The notes under the pieces are model-generated. The model made no database searches. It was not told the DNA's origin and saw only the letters and a program-made list of their open reading frames with translations. A DNA stretch of 31,103 nucleotides from Thermoplasmatales archaeon UBA509 (lineage in GTDB: Archaea > Thermoplasmatota > Thermoplasmata > Thermoplasmatales > Thermoplasmataceae): contig DAJC01000029.1 of assembly GCA_002498845.1 (NCBI GenBank), forward strand, positions 1 through 31,103. The letters run 5' to 3'. Shown piece by piece: positions 14,766 through 23,100 of this stretch; the first letter of the stretch is position 1; each line of letters begins with the position of its first letter. The position numbers and the translations under genes were made by a program.

Positions 14766-16784
14766 ATGCCTCAGAAGGATTCTGGAAAAATCGTGGCAAA
14801 GAAGGGAGTCAGTTTTGCTGATGCCCTGAAAGCCTCAGGAGTGAAGAATGCCATAGCGGCACTGGTGGACGGTGCTGAATACGATCTGTCCACAATTGCG
14901 AAGCAGGATACCACTCTGGAGCCCATCTTTCCAGACAGCCCCCGGGGGCTGAAAATATTAAGGCACTCCACGGCGCATCTTCTGGCTCAGGCAGTCCTGG
15001 AACTTTTTCCTGATGCCAGGCCAAATGCAGGTCCTCCAACGGATGATGGATTCTACTACGATATTGACATGAAGCCGGTAAATCAGGAAGATCTGGAGCG
15101 GATTGAGGAAAGGATGCACCAGATTGCATCCCTGAACATAACGGTGAAAAGGGAGGAACTCTCCAGAGAGGAGTTGCTGAAACTTTTTGCCTGGAATCAG
15201 TACAAACTTGACAAGATAATGGAAAATGTTCCAGAGGGCGGTTCCTCAACTGTTTACAGGCAGGGCGACTTTGTTGATTTCTGCAGGGGGCCCCACGTGC
15301 CGTCCACAGGTTACCTCAAGGCATTTCGGCTCCTGTCCATTGCAAGCACGCATTATAAGGCGGATGAAAACCGCCCAATGCTTGTGAGGATATACGGCAC
15401 ATCTTTTCCAGATGAGAAGTCCCTGAAGGAATACCTGAAGAACAGGGAGGAGGCTCTGAAGCGTGACCACAGAAAGATCGCACAGGAAATGGATTTGCTG
15501 GTGTTCAATTCCGAAAGGGCCCCGGGATTCCCGTTCTATACTCCAAACGGAATGATCATCCGGCAGGAACTCATGAACTTCATGGCAAGACTCAACAGGC
15601 AGTACGGATGGGAGGAGGTATCCACGCCCCACATCTACCGGGATGTCATATGGAAGCAGTCCGGCCATTACGCCAAGTACAAGCCCAACATGTACCTCTT
15701 CACCCTGAGCGATGGGGACAGCTACGGAGTGAAGCCGATGAACTGCCCGGGGCACATAACAATATTCGAGCGGACACCAAAGAGCTACAGGGAACTGCCT
15801 GTGAAATACTGCGAGCCCGGAACTGTATACAGGTACGAGAAATCAGGTGAAGTGGGAGGCCTCACGAGACCCAGGATGTTCACAATAGACGATGGCCACG
15901 GTTTCATGCGTTTCGACCAGATCGTGGGAGAGGTGAAATCCATAATGGAGATGGTGAAGGCCACATTCTCTGGCATACTTGGCCATGTTGACATGACCTT
16001 CGATCTCAGCGTCATTGACAAGAACAGCCCTGAGAACTACCTTATCACGTACCACTGCAACAGGTGCGGTACGGACGTGGAGGCCAGGAAGGCTGCCATG
16101 GAGGAGGAACTTGTATGCCCCAACTGTGGCTCCACAGATCTTTCACCGGATTTCAGCACATGGGATACGGCTACAGATCAGCTGAGGCAGGCTCTTGACC
16201 AATCCGGCCTTGAATATGCGGAGAATCCCGGAGAGGCAGCCTTCTACGGGCCAAAGATAGACGTTCACGTCAGGGATGCGCTTGGAAGGATGTGGCAGCT
16301 CTCCACAATACAGGTTGACTTCTTCATGCCAACGAATTTCGGATTATACTACATAAACAGCGAAAGCAAGCATGACAGGATCATAATGATTCACAGGGCC
16401 ATCTTCGGGTCATATGAGAGATTCATGGCAATCCTCATAGAACACTTTGCCGGAAAATTTCCCACCTGGCTTGCTCCACTGCAGGCGTACATCGTGCCCG
16501 TCAGCGAGAAATTCAATGAATATGCCATTGAGGTCGAGAAGTACCTGAAGGGGAGCGGGATCAGGGCAAGGGCCGACATCGGCACGGAGACCATGAACAA
16601 GAAGATCAAGATCATAAGGCAGATGAGGCCTTCCTACATTCTCGTTGTGGGCGAGAGAGAGGAGCAGGGAAGATCGGTTTCAGTCAGAAACAGGAAGGAC
16701 AGGACCTCAGTTGTTCCTCTGGATAAGTTCAGGGAGAAGATACTGAAGGAAATTGAGAAATGCAGCGTTGAACAGACCATCTGA
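14766..16784 (+). CDS. thrS: Threonyl-tRNA synthetase, bacterial-type, with zinc-ribbon insert
   Basis: The 672-residue cytoplasmic enzyme charges tRNA-Thr. Domains in order are a TGS-like N-terminus (1-60), a bacterial-type editing domain with H67-x3-H71 (RHSTAHLL) and CRGPHVP, the class II catalytic core, and an anticodon-binding domain from about 565. The core has MNCPGH, motif 2 (YRYEKSG...TRPRMF), DDGHGF and motif 3 (IHRAIFGSYERF), providing the usual Cys-His-His zinc site that selects threonine. Most archaeal ThrRS instead carry a D-aminoacyl-tRNA deacylase-like editing domain, so this gene probably came from bacteria. An extra CxxC...CxxC segment (C431, C434, C451, C454) sits between motifs 2 and 3, where E. 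coli ThrRS has none. Confidence 0.96.
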   Translation: MPQKDSGKIVAKKGVSFADALKASGVKNAIAALVDGAEYDLSTIAKQDTTLEPIFPDSPRGLKILRHSTAHLLAQAVLELFPDARPNAGPPTDDGFYYDIDMKPVNQEDLERIEERMHQIASLNITVKREELSREELLKLFAWNQYKLDKIMENVPEGGSSTVYRQGDFVDFCRGPHVPSTGYLKAFRLLSIASTHYKADENRPMLVRIYGTSFPDEKSLKEYLKNREEALKRDHRKIAQEMDLLVFNSERAPGFPFYTPNGMIIRQELMNFMARLNRQYGWEEVSTPHIYRDVIWKQSGHYAKYKPNMYLFTLSDGDSYGVKPMNCPGHITIFERTPKSYRELPVKYCEPGTVYRYEKSGEVGGLTRPRMFTIDDGHGFMRFDQIVGEVKSIMEMVKATFSGILGHVDMTFDLSVIDKNSPENYLITYHCNRCGTDVEARKAAMEEELVCPNCGSTDLSPDFSTWDTATDQLRQALDQSGLEYAENPGEAAFYGPKIDVHVRDALGRMWQLSTIQVDFFMPTNFGLYYINSESKHDRIIMIHRAIFGSYERFMAILIEHFAGKFPTWLAPLQAYIVPVSEKFNEYAIEVEKYLKGSGIRARADIGTETMNKKIKIIRQMRPSYILVVGEREEQGRSVSVRNRKDRTSVVPLDKFREKILKEIEKCSVEQTI

Positions 16785-16940
16785 TCATTTCTTCACATAG
16801 CAGAGGGCAAACCTGTCCCCGTCGAAGAATATGTCCCTGGTTGGATGGGTGTCCCTGTAATCTTCCATGTAGCGCATGACCTGATGCAGCGTCAGTTTGG
16901 AGTCCTTTCCGAAACGCTGAACCACAACAGTTTTTGCCAA
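16785..16940 (-). CDS. Conserved-looking 51-residue protein with TTG start
   Basis: A short frame from TTG 16940 to TGA 16785 encodes a 51-residue basic alpha/beta-like protein (AKTVVVQRFGKDSKLTLHQV, then MRYMEDYRDTHPTRDIFFDG, ending RFALCYVKK). The start is supported by a TATA-like AATTTTAATT (plus-strand 16961-16970), centred 25-26 nt upstream, the spacing seen for other leaderless genes here. The composition looks like a real small protein. It converges on thrS, with stop codons directly adjacent. I do not recognise a family. Upstream the frame stays open without an ATG. Confidence 0.55.
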   Translation of the reverse strand: MAKTVVVQRFGKDSKLTLHQVMRYMEDYRDTHPTRDIFFDGDRFALCYVKK

Positions 16941-16960
16941 TGGTATGTCATAATCACTGT

Positions 16961-16970
16961 AATTAAAATT
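16961..16970 (-). promoter_or_regulatory. TATA-like box of the 51-residue gene
   Basis: On the minus strand this reads AATTTTAATT, 25-26 nt from the TTG start at 16940. It lies in the 106-bp gap between this gene and the end of the fix operon. Confidence 0.4.
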
Positions 16971-17046
16971 ATTTTGATTGAACGTGGTGGAAAAACAGAA
17001 TGCAGTTATGAATAAAAGATTGGTAAAATGGTATGAAAATCTATAA

Positions 17047-18129
17047 TTACTGTGCTGGTGTGCTGCTGGCTTCCTGAACCAGTGGTGGGGGCGACTTCTT
17101 CAGTTTCTTTATCTCCTCCAGAAGCACAGGGACAGCTTTATACAGATCCTCAGTTATGACATAATCCGAGTATTTTGTTATCTCCGCATTGGGATCTGTG
17201 TTTACGGAAACTATTGTCTCGCTGTTCTTCATGCCCATGATATGCTGTATCTTCCCTGATATGCCCACGGCAAGGTACAGTCTCGGCCTCACAGTCTGCC
17301 CCGTCTGGCCCACCTGGTGATCGCGTGTGATCCAGCCCATATCCACTGCCGGTCTGGTTGCACCAACAACACCATTCAACTCACTGGCAAGCTGGCCTAT
17401 GAGTGAGAAACCCTGAGGTTTGCCAAGGCCCATGCCGCCGGATACAACGACTTTTGCCGCCGTGAGGTCCACAACTTCTTTTTTCCTGAATTCCAGCACT
17501 TCTTTCTTGAGCATTGATTTGTCAACAGTGACTTCCTTTATGCGTATCTCCCCCTTGTGGGATTTGATCTTTTCCGGTACAGGGAATATGCCTGGTCTTG
17601 CTGTGGCCATCTGCGGCCTGTGCTTCCTGCACAGTATCTCGGCCAGCATGCTCTCCCCATATGTTGGACGGTTGGCGCTCAGTATCCTTGTGTCCTGCTC
17701 TATGTCCAGTTCCGTGCAGTCGGCCGTTACTCCGGCCTGGCAGCTCACTGCAATGCGAGACGCCAGATCACGCCCGTTCCTTGTTGCTGGAATCAGGAAT
17801 ATGTTTGGCTTCTCCTGCCTGACAAAGTCAGCAATGATGTGGGAATACGGCAGCGTCCTGTATGTGCTCAGAACGGGAGATTCAGCACCAAGGACAATAT
17901 CACAGCCGTATGAAACGGCCTCCTTTGCCTGATCCTTTATGTCGCCGCCAAGAAGAACACATACAAGCTTTTCATTCACCTTTTCGGCCATCCTCTTACC
18001 CACACCTATCATTTCAAGGGCGGGGCGCATGAGCCTGTCTTCCCTGGTCTCAAGGAAAACGAACACATTCTTGTATTCATTGAGGTCAGCAGCAGGTGCT
18101 GCAAACTTTATTCCAGCCACTTTATTCAC
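17047..18129 (-). CDS. fixB: Electron transfer flavoprotein alpha subunit (FixB)
   Basis: The 360-residue alpha subunit binds FAD and pairs with the beta subunit in the soluble electron-transfer flavoprotein. The C-terminal FAD domain is clear: VVVSGGMGLGK, GATRPAVDMGW, QVGQTGQTVRPRLYLAVGISGKIQH and VSVNTDPNAEI. The N-terminal half is the alpha/beta domain of the ETF fold. A Pro-rich tail (SPPPLVQEASSTPAQ) is an unusual extension. The start is GTG at 18129, overlapping the fixA stop by 8 nt, so translation is coupled. It is last in the operon fixC-fixX-fixA-fixB. Confidence 0.93.
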   Translation of the reverse strand: MNKVAGIKFAAPAADLNEYKNVFVFLETREDRLMRPALEMIGVGKRMAEKVNEKLVCVLLGGDIKDQAKEAVSYGCDIVLGAESPVLSTYRTLPYSHIIADFVRQEKPNIFLIPATRNGRDLASRIAVSCQAGVTADCTELDIEQDTRILSANRPTYGESMLAEILCRKHRPQMATARPGIFPVPEKIKSHKGEIRIKEVTVDKSMLKKEVLEFRKKEVVDLTAAKVVVSGGMGLGKPQGFSLIGQLASELNGVVGATRPAVDMGWITRDHQVGQTGQTVRPRLYLAVGISGKIQHIMGMKNSETIVSVNTDPNAEITKYSDYVITEDLYKAVPVLLEEIKKLKKSPPPLVQEASSTPAQ

Positions 18130-18919
18130 TCTCCACCTTTATGACGCCTTTCTGGTAAAGTTCCTTCACAAGGTCAGGTATGCCGGCAATGTCGACTTTC
18201 TTGGCCGCCCGCTCCTTCTCCTTGATGGGCCTCATTTTCCTGACAATTGTTGGTGAACCGCGGACTCCCACCCATTCGGGCTGCAGACCCACCTTGTCGT
18301 GATCCCAGCTTTCAAAACCCTGCCTTATGGCATCGATCTTCCTTCTCAGGGTCTGCCTCCTTGGAACATTTGAGTTCAGGAGCACTGTGACGAGAACAGG
18401 CGTTGGCACTCTCACAACTTCAGTTCCGTCTTCCAGTTCCCTCTCTGCTGTGACAAATCCGTCCTTGTACTCAACTTTGCTGGCATATGTGATCTGGTCT
18501 ATGTCCAGGAATTCCGCAACTCCCGGCCCAACATGCCCTGTACTGGAATCTGAGGTTTCCTCACCGGCGAATATTATGTCGAATTTTCCTATGGCCTTTA
18601 TTGTTGCTGCAAGTGTGAGGCCCGTAGGATATGTATCAGCCCCACCGAAGAACCGGTCTGAAGCCAGTATGGCCCTGTCTGCACCCCTGGCCAGGCACTC
18701 TATCATGGTGGTTTCGGCCTGCGGCGGGCCCATTGAAACTACCGTGACATGCGCATCGGTCTTGTCCTTGATCTGAAGGGCGGCTTCCAGTGCGTTCTCG
18801 TCAGCCCTGTTTGTAACATTTCTTGTGAGGCTCCTGTTAAGGTTCATTGTTACTGGGTCTATGACGACCTCCTGGCTGTCCGGAACCTGTTTCACCATTA
18901 CAATTATTTCCAATGCCAA
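18122..18919 (-). CDS. fixA: Electron transfer flavoprotein beta subunit (FixA)
   Basis: The 265-residue beta subunit carries the second nucleotide (bifurcating FAD or AMP, depending on type) of the ETF. Typical motifs are IVMVKQVPDS at the N-terminus, NRADENALEAALQIKD, VSMGPPQAE, and the FAGEETSDSSTGHVGPGVAEFL segment of the nucleotide site. The start is placed at TTG 18919 (MALEIIVMVKQ), 5 nt after the fixX stop, with AGGT just upstream; a longer frame to 19015 would run through fixX. A C-terminal extension after the ETF core (about residues 200-265) is rich in Lys/Glu, as in FixA proteins of the Fix/bifurcating group. Confidence 0.9.
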   Translation of the reverse strand: MALEIIVMVKQVPDSQEVVIDPVTMNLNRSLTRNVTNRADENALEAALQIKDKTDAHVTVVSMGPPQAETTMIECLARGADRAILASDRFFGGADTYPTGLTLAATIKAIGKFDIIFAGEETSDSSTGHVGPGVAEFLDIDQITYASKVEYKDGFVTAERELEDGTEVVRVPTPVLVTVLLNSNVPRRQTLRRKIDAIRQGFESWDHDKVGLQPEWVGVRGSPTIVRKMRPIKEKERAAKKVDIAGIPDLVKELYQKGVIKVESE

Positions 18920-18924
18920 CCTGA

Positions 18925-19197
18925 TCACCCGAATTTGTACTTTATTCCGTGCCCGTCCTTGGGGTTTGTCCACATAACACTGCCATGTGCACATGCCACA
19001 TCGCATGTGCCGCATTCCACACAGTCCTCGTACTTGAAGTTGATTCTGCCTTCAATGAGCGTGTAGCACTTTGCCGGGCAGGCAAAGGTGCAGAAGTGGT
19101 CCGGGCATGTCTCGCAAATCTTCGGGTTGATTGTAATGTGCTCATATTCCGGATCTGTTTTGTAGTTCAGTAAAGCAAGCTTCTCTTCTATTTCCAT
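18925..19197 (-). CDS. fixX: Ferredoxin-like protein FixX
   Basis: The 90-residue protein replaces the iron-sulfur domain that is fused to ETF-quinone oxidoreductase in mitochondria. The Cys set is C28, C31, C36, C40 and C44 (ICETCPDHFCTFACPAKC) and C59, C62, C65 and C69 (CVECGTCDVACAHG). The second group is a standard 4Fe-4S site; the first has the irregular FixX pattern. It starts immediately after the fixC stop (adjacent bases) and hands electrons between FixC and ETF. Confidence 0.92.
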   Translation of the reverse strand: MEIEEKLALLNYKTDPEYEHITINPKICETCPDHFCTFACPAKCYTLIEGRINFKYEDCVECGTCDVACAHGSVMWTNPKDGHGIKYKFG

Positions 19198-20490
19198 TTA
19201 CATCCTCCTCATCAGTCTGTATCCCTGTAGCATCAGGTCTTTGCTGCTCATTCCTGATGATTTCAGGCTTTTCATCATTATCTGGCTAAGGTGTTTCTTG
19301 GGGTTTCCACTCTCGTAGAGCATTGAATACAGGGAGGATTCCAGAAGTGCAGGCATGGCCCTGTGCACCATCGGACTCCACACCACATTGCTTATGCCCT
19401 GGAAATTCTTCTTGTCCAGCACCGCTGGCGAATTGTCCAGCTTTTTCTGGTATCTTGAAAGGGATTCTGCACTGAAGTCGTTATCCTTCCTGGCCTCTAT
19501 GGCTGCTTCTCCTGCCAGGATTCCCGAACTGATTGCATAGTTCATCCCCTGCAGAATCATCCCATTGCTGAAGGAAAATCCAGCCGTGTCGCCTACCAGC
19601 ATGTAGCCGTTTCCATATGCCCTTGGCATATCCTCGTATCCACCCTCGTATACAAAGTGGGCACTGTATTCCTGCAGCTGCCCGCCCTCAACAAGGCTTG
19701 AAATGAATGGGTGCTGGGCAAACTTCTCCATTATGTCGAAGGAGTGTGTATTGCCATTCTTTCTCAGGGTTGCCATGTTTATCACCACGCCCATTGATAC
19801 CGTGTCCTTGTTTGTGTACAGAAAACCTCCGGCATAGACGTCCCCCTCAAGGAAACTGAGAACGTATTCGCCTGCAAATCCCGCGTTTCCCCTGAGGTTG
19901 AATCTCTCGTTTATGACATTCTCGCCAAGCTTGTAAACGTGCTTTACCCCGATTCCCACGGTCCTGTCATTGGGTTTGCCCACCAGGCCCGCAGCCATTG
20001 CAACCCGCGGATTCGGGCCTTCAGCCAGGATCACGCAGTCCGCCGTAATTGTCTCGCCCTCATTGACAACTCCGATGACGCGCCCATCCTTCATGGCCAG
20101 GCTGTCAACGGTAACGCCTGTGACAACCATGGCTCCAGCCTGGGCTGCTTTCCTTGCCAGGAAACTGTCAAGCCTGGTCCTTAATACGGAATATCCGGTC
20201 TTTTTCTCCTGGAATTTTTTTGTCTTGAAATCTATGGCTATCTCGGAATCAGTTGTGAGGAATGAGGTTACCTTCCTTTCAACGTAGCGTTCCAGGGGGG
20301 CGCTTTTCTCCCAGTCAGGTATTATGGAAGCCAGATCGTTTCCCCAGAGTATGCCTCCTGAGACGTTCTTGCTTCCCACAGGATCACCTCTTTCAACAAG
20401 CAGTACCTTGAGACCCTGAGATGCCATTTTAATGGCGGCAGATGAACCTGCAGGCCCTGCCCCAACAACAATAACGTCGAATTCGCTCAT
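19198..20490 (-). CDS. fixC: FixC-type flavoprotein (ETF-quinone oxidoreductase-like)
   Basis: The 430-residue flavoprotein has a Rossmann FAD site at the N-terminus (DVIVVGAGPAGSSAAIKMASQG), a GG doublet for FAD (VSGGILWGND), a second FAD segment (VILAEGPNPRVAMAAG) and GYMLVGDTAGFSFSNGMILQG near the C-terminal FAD site. It passes electrons from the ETF to the quinone pool at the membrane. It lacks its own 4Fe-4S domain, supplied by FixX next door. It is the first gene of the operon, with a TATA-like box 25 nt before its ATG. Together with FixA, FixB and FixX the set is the complete electron-bifurcating module. Confidence 0.93.
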   Translation of the reverse strand: MSEFDVIVVGAGPAGSSAAIKMASQGLKVLLVERGDPVGSKNVSGGILWGNDLASIIPDWEKSAPLERYVERKVTSFLTTDSEIAIDFKTKKFQEKKTGYSVLRTRLDSFLARKAAQAGAMVVTGVTVDSLAMKDGRVIGVVNEGETITADCVILAEGPNPRVAMAAGLVGKPNDRTVGIGVKHVYKLGENVINERFNLRGNAGFAGEYVLSFLEGDVYAGGFLYTNKDTVSMGVVINMATLRKNGNTHSFDIMEKFAQHPFISSLVEGGQLQEYSAHFVYEGGYEDMPRAYGNGYMLVGDTAGFSFSNGMILQGMNYAISSGILAGEAAIEARKDNDFSAESLSRYQKKLDNSPAVLDKKNFQGISNVVWSPMVHRAMPALLESSLYSMLYESGNPKKHLSQIMMKSLKSSGMSSKDLMLQGYRLMRRM

Positions 20491-20510
20491 TGATCCAGAA
20501 TTGAAGATCG

Positions 20511-20519
20511 ATTAATAAT
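20511..20519 (-). promoter_or_regulatory. TATA-like box of the fix operon
   Basis: On the minus strand this reads ATTATTAAT, centred 25 nt upstream of the fixC ATG at 20490. It predicts a leaderless transcript for fixCXAB. Confidence 0.5.
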
Positions 20520-20636
20520 GCTTTTCCAATATCAAATGATCCATATACATTTTTCTGCACACAATGTCGGTTTTCGTCACACTTGGATACACTGCCATAC
20601 CCAACAGTAATATTTCTGTTAGTTTTCTGCCATGCC

Positions 20637-21302
20637 ATGGTTACTGCAGAGAATCTGTATAAAATTCTTTACGCCAGGTACGGTACAACGGGATGGTGGC
20701 CGGCAGATTCTCCTGATGAGGTGATAGTTGGAACAATACTAACCCAGAACACCTCGTGGACCAATGTGGAGAAAGCAATACAGTCACTGAAGGAAGGTGG
20801 GCCTGTAAGCCTGAAGCGGATATGTTCAATGTCAACTGAAGATCTGGAAGTTGCCGTGAGAAGCTCAGGATTCTACCGCCAGAAGGCTGCAAGGCTGAAG
20901 GATCTGGCATGTGCAATTCTCCGAAAATATGGATCGGTGGAAGCAATGGCAATGGAGGCATATGATGAAACATCAAATTTCCTGAAGAACATCAAGGGAG
21001 TCGGGCAGGAGACCCTTGATTCCATTCTTCTGTATGCCCTCGGCAAACCGGTTTTTGTGGTGGACAAATATACCACCAGGATTTTCCAGAGGACGGGCAT
21101 CATGGACAGGCCGGATCTGAAAAGCATAAAGTCAGCGGTTCACCTTTTCCTGGACGGCGATACGGAGGCCCTGAAGAATTTCCATGGAATGATTGTATAT
21201 CTTGGCAAGGATTACTGCCGCACCAGGCCGCTTTGCAGAGATTGCCCGGTAAATAAAGTGTGTGCCTATGCGGTCAGCAATGCAGATCAATCAGCTCAGT
21301 GA
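20637..21302 (+). CDS. Endonuclease III-related DNA glycosylase (COG2231, MagIII-like)
   Basis: The 221-residue helix-hairpin-helix glycosylase removes damaged bases from DNA. Family motifs of the COG2231 group (endonuclease III-related, including Helicobacter MagIII) are WWPADSPDEVIVGTILTQNT near the N-terminus, SGFYRQKAARLKDL, the hairpin IKGVGQETLDSILLYALG, and FVVDKYTTRIFQRTG with the catalytic Asp. The Lys of endonuclease III (GVGRKTA) is absent (Q-E-T here), so base removal without strand cutting is likely, as for alkylated purines. A C-terminal 4Fe-4S loop has C194, C200, C203 and C209. ATG 20637 was chosen over an upstream TTG. Its 3' end overlaps the convergent aIF2-gamma gene by 12 nt. 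Confidence 0.88.
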   Translation: MVTAENLYKILYARYGTTGWWPADSPDEVIVGTILTQNTSWTNVEKAIQSLKEGGPVSLKRICSMSTEDLEVAVRSSGFYRQKAARLKDLACAILRKYGSVEAMAMEAYDETSNFLKNIKGVGQETLDSILLYALGKPVFVVDKYTTRIFQRTGIMDRPDLKSIKSAVHLFLDGDTEALKNFHGMIVYLGKDYCRTRPLCRDCPVNKVCAYAVSNADQSAQ

Positions 21303-22520
21303 TACAATGTTTCCATAGCCGATGAGGCGCCATCTGTTGCTTATGCGCCTTCCGATTGCTATGCGTTCCCCTTCGTAGGCGGCAACAGGATATTTCAGTG
21401 CGATCTCAATTTTTGAATCTTTTGCCGTCGTGACAACCCCAACCGTGTTAGCTGTACCAACTGTAAGCATGAGGTTCTCCTTTGACCTTATGGGATCAAC
21501 CTTCTGCTCTTCCTGGAAGCCTACAACACGCTTCAGGAGATTGGAATCAACAAGCATGCCGAATACTGTTGGAGGAACATTTCCCTTCTTACCCACAACC
21601 CTGCCTGTGAATGAATCTCCCTTGGTAAGGTACGGATCAAGTTCTGTTCCTACAGCGGCCAGCCCTCCCGGCCTTATGGATTCGTAGCTGTTCTTTCCTG
21701 CCATAAGGGTCGTTATGGTTGTAATTACATTCTCCCACGATTGCTTTCCACCACGGCTCACCTGAAGGCCGGGGACTATTTCGATCTCGTCCCCCACTGA
21801 TAGCATTCCCTGAACAAGTGATCCACCCAGCACTCCTCCCTTGAGTTTCTGCGGCGGAGTACCTGGCTTGTTCACGTCAAAAGACCTTGCAACATACATC
21901 CTTGGAGCATCCTTCTCGGAAAACTTCGGGTCCGGGATGTAATCAATGATTGCCTTTAGCAGCACATCTATGTTTGAGTTATGGTATGCACTAACTGGAA
22001 TCACCGGGGAATTCTCAGCCAGGCTGCCCTTCAGAAACTGCTTGATTTCCCTGTAGCTTTCCTCCGCCCTTTCCCTTGTTACAAGGTCAATCTTGTTCTG
22101 AACAACAATGATGTTTTTAATCCCCATGATCTCAAGGGCGATCAGGTGTTCCCTGGTCTGGGGCTGCGGACATTTCTCATTGGCTGCAATAACAAGGAGT
22201 GCGCCGTTCATTATGGATGATCCCGACAGCATTGTTGCCATGAGAGTTTCATGTCCAGGAGCGTCCACAAAGGAAATGACCTTCACGAGCTTAGCATCAG
22301 GGCATGATTCTTCCCTTGAATAGAAAATCTCACCATTCTGGTCTGTGCAGGAATAAACAGGCGTCTCGGCGTAACCCAGCTTTATTGATATTCCTCTCTT
22401 TATCTCCTCAGAATGAATGTCAGTTTTTGTGCCGGTGAGTGCCTTTGTAAGAGTGCTCTTTCCGTGATCTACGTGGCCCACCATGCCAATATTGACTGAT
22501 GGCTGTGGAAGCTTTTCCAT
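21291..22520 (-). CDS. Translation initiation factor aIF2 gamma subunit
   Basis: The 409-residue GTPase delivers initiator tRNA to the archaeal ribosome. G-motifs are GHVDHGKST (15-23), RGISIKLG (switch 1 area, 42-49), DAPGHE and NKIDLV, followed by beta-barrel domains II and III. The zinc-knuckle region after YAETPVYS has only C58 and C73, whereas most archaeal aIF2-gamma have two CxxC pairs there, so the metal site appears degraded. The start ATG 22520 follows the eS6 stop by 1 nt; an in-frame extension to 22574 would overlap eS6. The operon eS6-aIF2-gamma is a known archaeal arrangement. Confidence 0.95.
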   Translation of the reverse strand: MEKLPQPSVNIGMVGHVDHGKSTLTKALTGTKTDIHSEEIKRGISIKLGYAETPVYSCTDQNGEIFYSREESCPDAKLVKVISFVDAPGHETLMATMLSGSSIMNGALLVIAANEKCPQPQTREHLIALEIMGIKNIIVVQNKIDLVTRERAEESYREIKQFLKGSLAENSPVIPVSAYHNSNIDVLLKAIIDYIPDPKFSEKDAPRMYVARSFDVNKPGTPPQKLKGGVLGGSLVQGMLSVGDEIEIVPGLQVSRGGKQSWENVITTITTLMAGKNSYESIRPGGLAAVGTELDPYLTKGDSFTGRVVGKKGNVPPTVFGMLVDSNLLKRVVGFQEEQKVDPIRSKENLMLTVGTANTVGVVTTAKDSKIEIALKYPVAAYEGERIAIGRRISNRWRLIGYGNIVSLS

Positions 22521-22521
22521 C

Positions 22522-22905
22522 TTACTCCTTCTTCTCTGTTTCCGGTTCCAGAGGGTTTGGTCCGTACTGGACAACCTTCAGGTTGAGCTGGGCAACATCA
22601 GGCCCGATTATTGCTCCCCTGTAGGTAACTCTCTTTCTGTATCCGATCTTGGATCTCTTTCCCTGGCTGTATGTCCTGAGGATCTTTTTCTTACCGCTGA
22701 TCTGAAGATCCTGCTTCATGGGAAAACCATCGTTTGTGCTGCCGCCTGTGATTTTAAGCTTATACCCGGGCAGCTCGAAAAAGACACCGTCCACCTCGTC
22801 GCCAATCTTCCTGCCGGTAAGCGAGTTCAGGTTCTCTGGACTTACTTCCCTCTTGTACGTCTTTCCGTTTTTTGAGTCAGCTATTATTGCAACTGAATTT
22901 GCCAT
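22522..22905 (-). CDS. Ribosomal protein eS6
   Basis: The 127-residue small-subunit protein has the eS6 core: ATG-AN-SVAIIADSKNGKTYKRE, LNSLTGRKIGDEVDG, GYKLKITGGSTNDGFPMKQD and a basic RTYSQGKRSKIGYRKRVTYRG segment typical of the family. The short length is normal for archaea, lacking the long eukaryotic tail. It begins an operon with aIF2-gamma, whose start is 1 nt downstream of its stop. A possible TATA box at 22970-22979 would leave a leader of roughly 40 nt. Confidence 0.95.
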   Translation of the reverse strand: MANSVAIIADSKNGKTYKREVSPENLNSLTGRKIGDEVDGVFFELPGYKLKITGGSTNDGFPMKQDLQISGKKKILRTYSQGKRSKIGYRKRVTYRGAIIGPDVAQLNLKVVQYGPNPLEPETEKKE

Positions 22906-22930
22906 ATATTACCCCTTATGAATTCTTGAA

Positions 22931-22942
22931 GACCTTTAGGTC
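22931..22942 (-). promoter_or_regulatory. Small inverted repeat in the eS6 leader
   Basis: GACCTTTAGGTC is a near-palindrome (five-base arms around TT) about 26-37 nt before the eS6 ATG, in what would be the 5' leader if transcription starts near 22949. It could form a short hairpin; the role is unknown. Confidence 0.25.
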
Positions 22943-23100
22943 CTTTAAGGTTCTACTTTATGATAAACTCATTTATAATATCTTTGGGGCACCAACATTA
23001 CCAGATACGGTGCCTTTGCTGGTGCTGAGCATGGCACATGGGCAACCGGCAGATTCACTGGCCCCTTATTTACAGACCGCGGTTCATAACGGCTGCGGGG

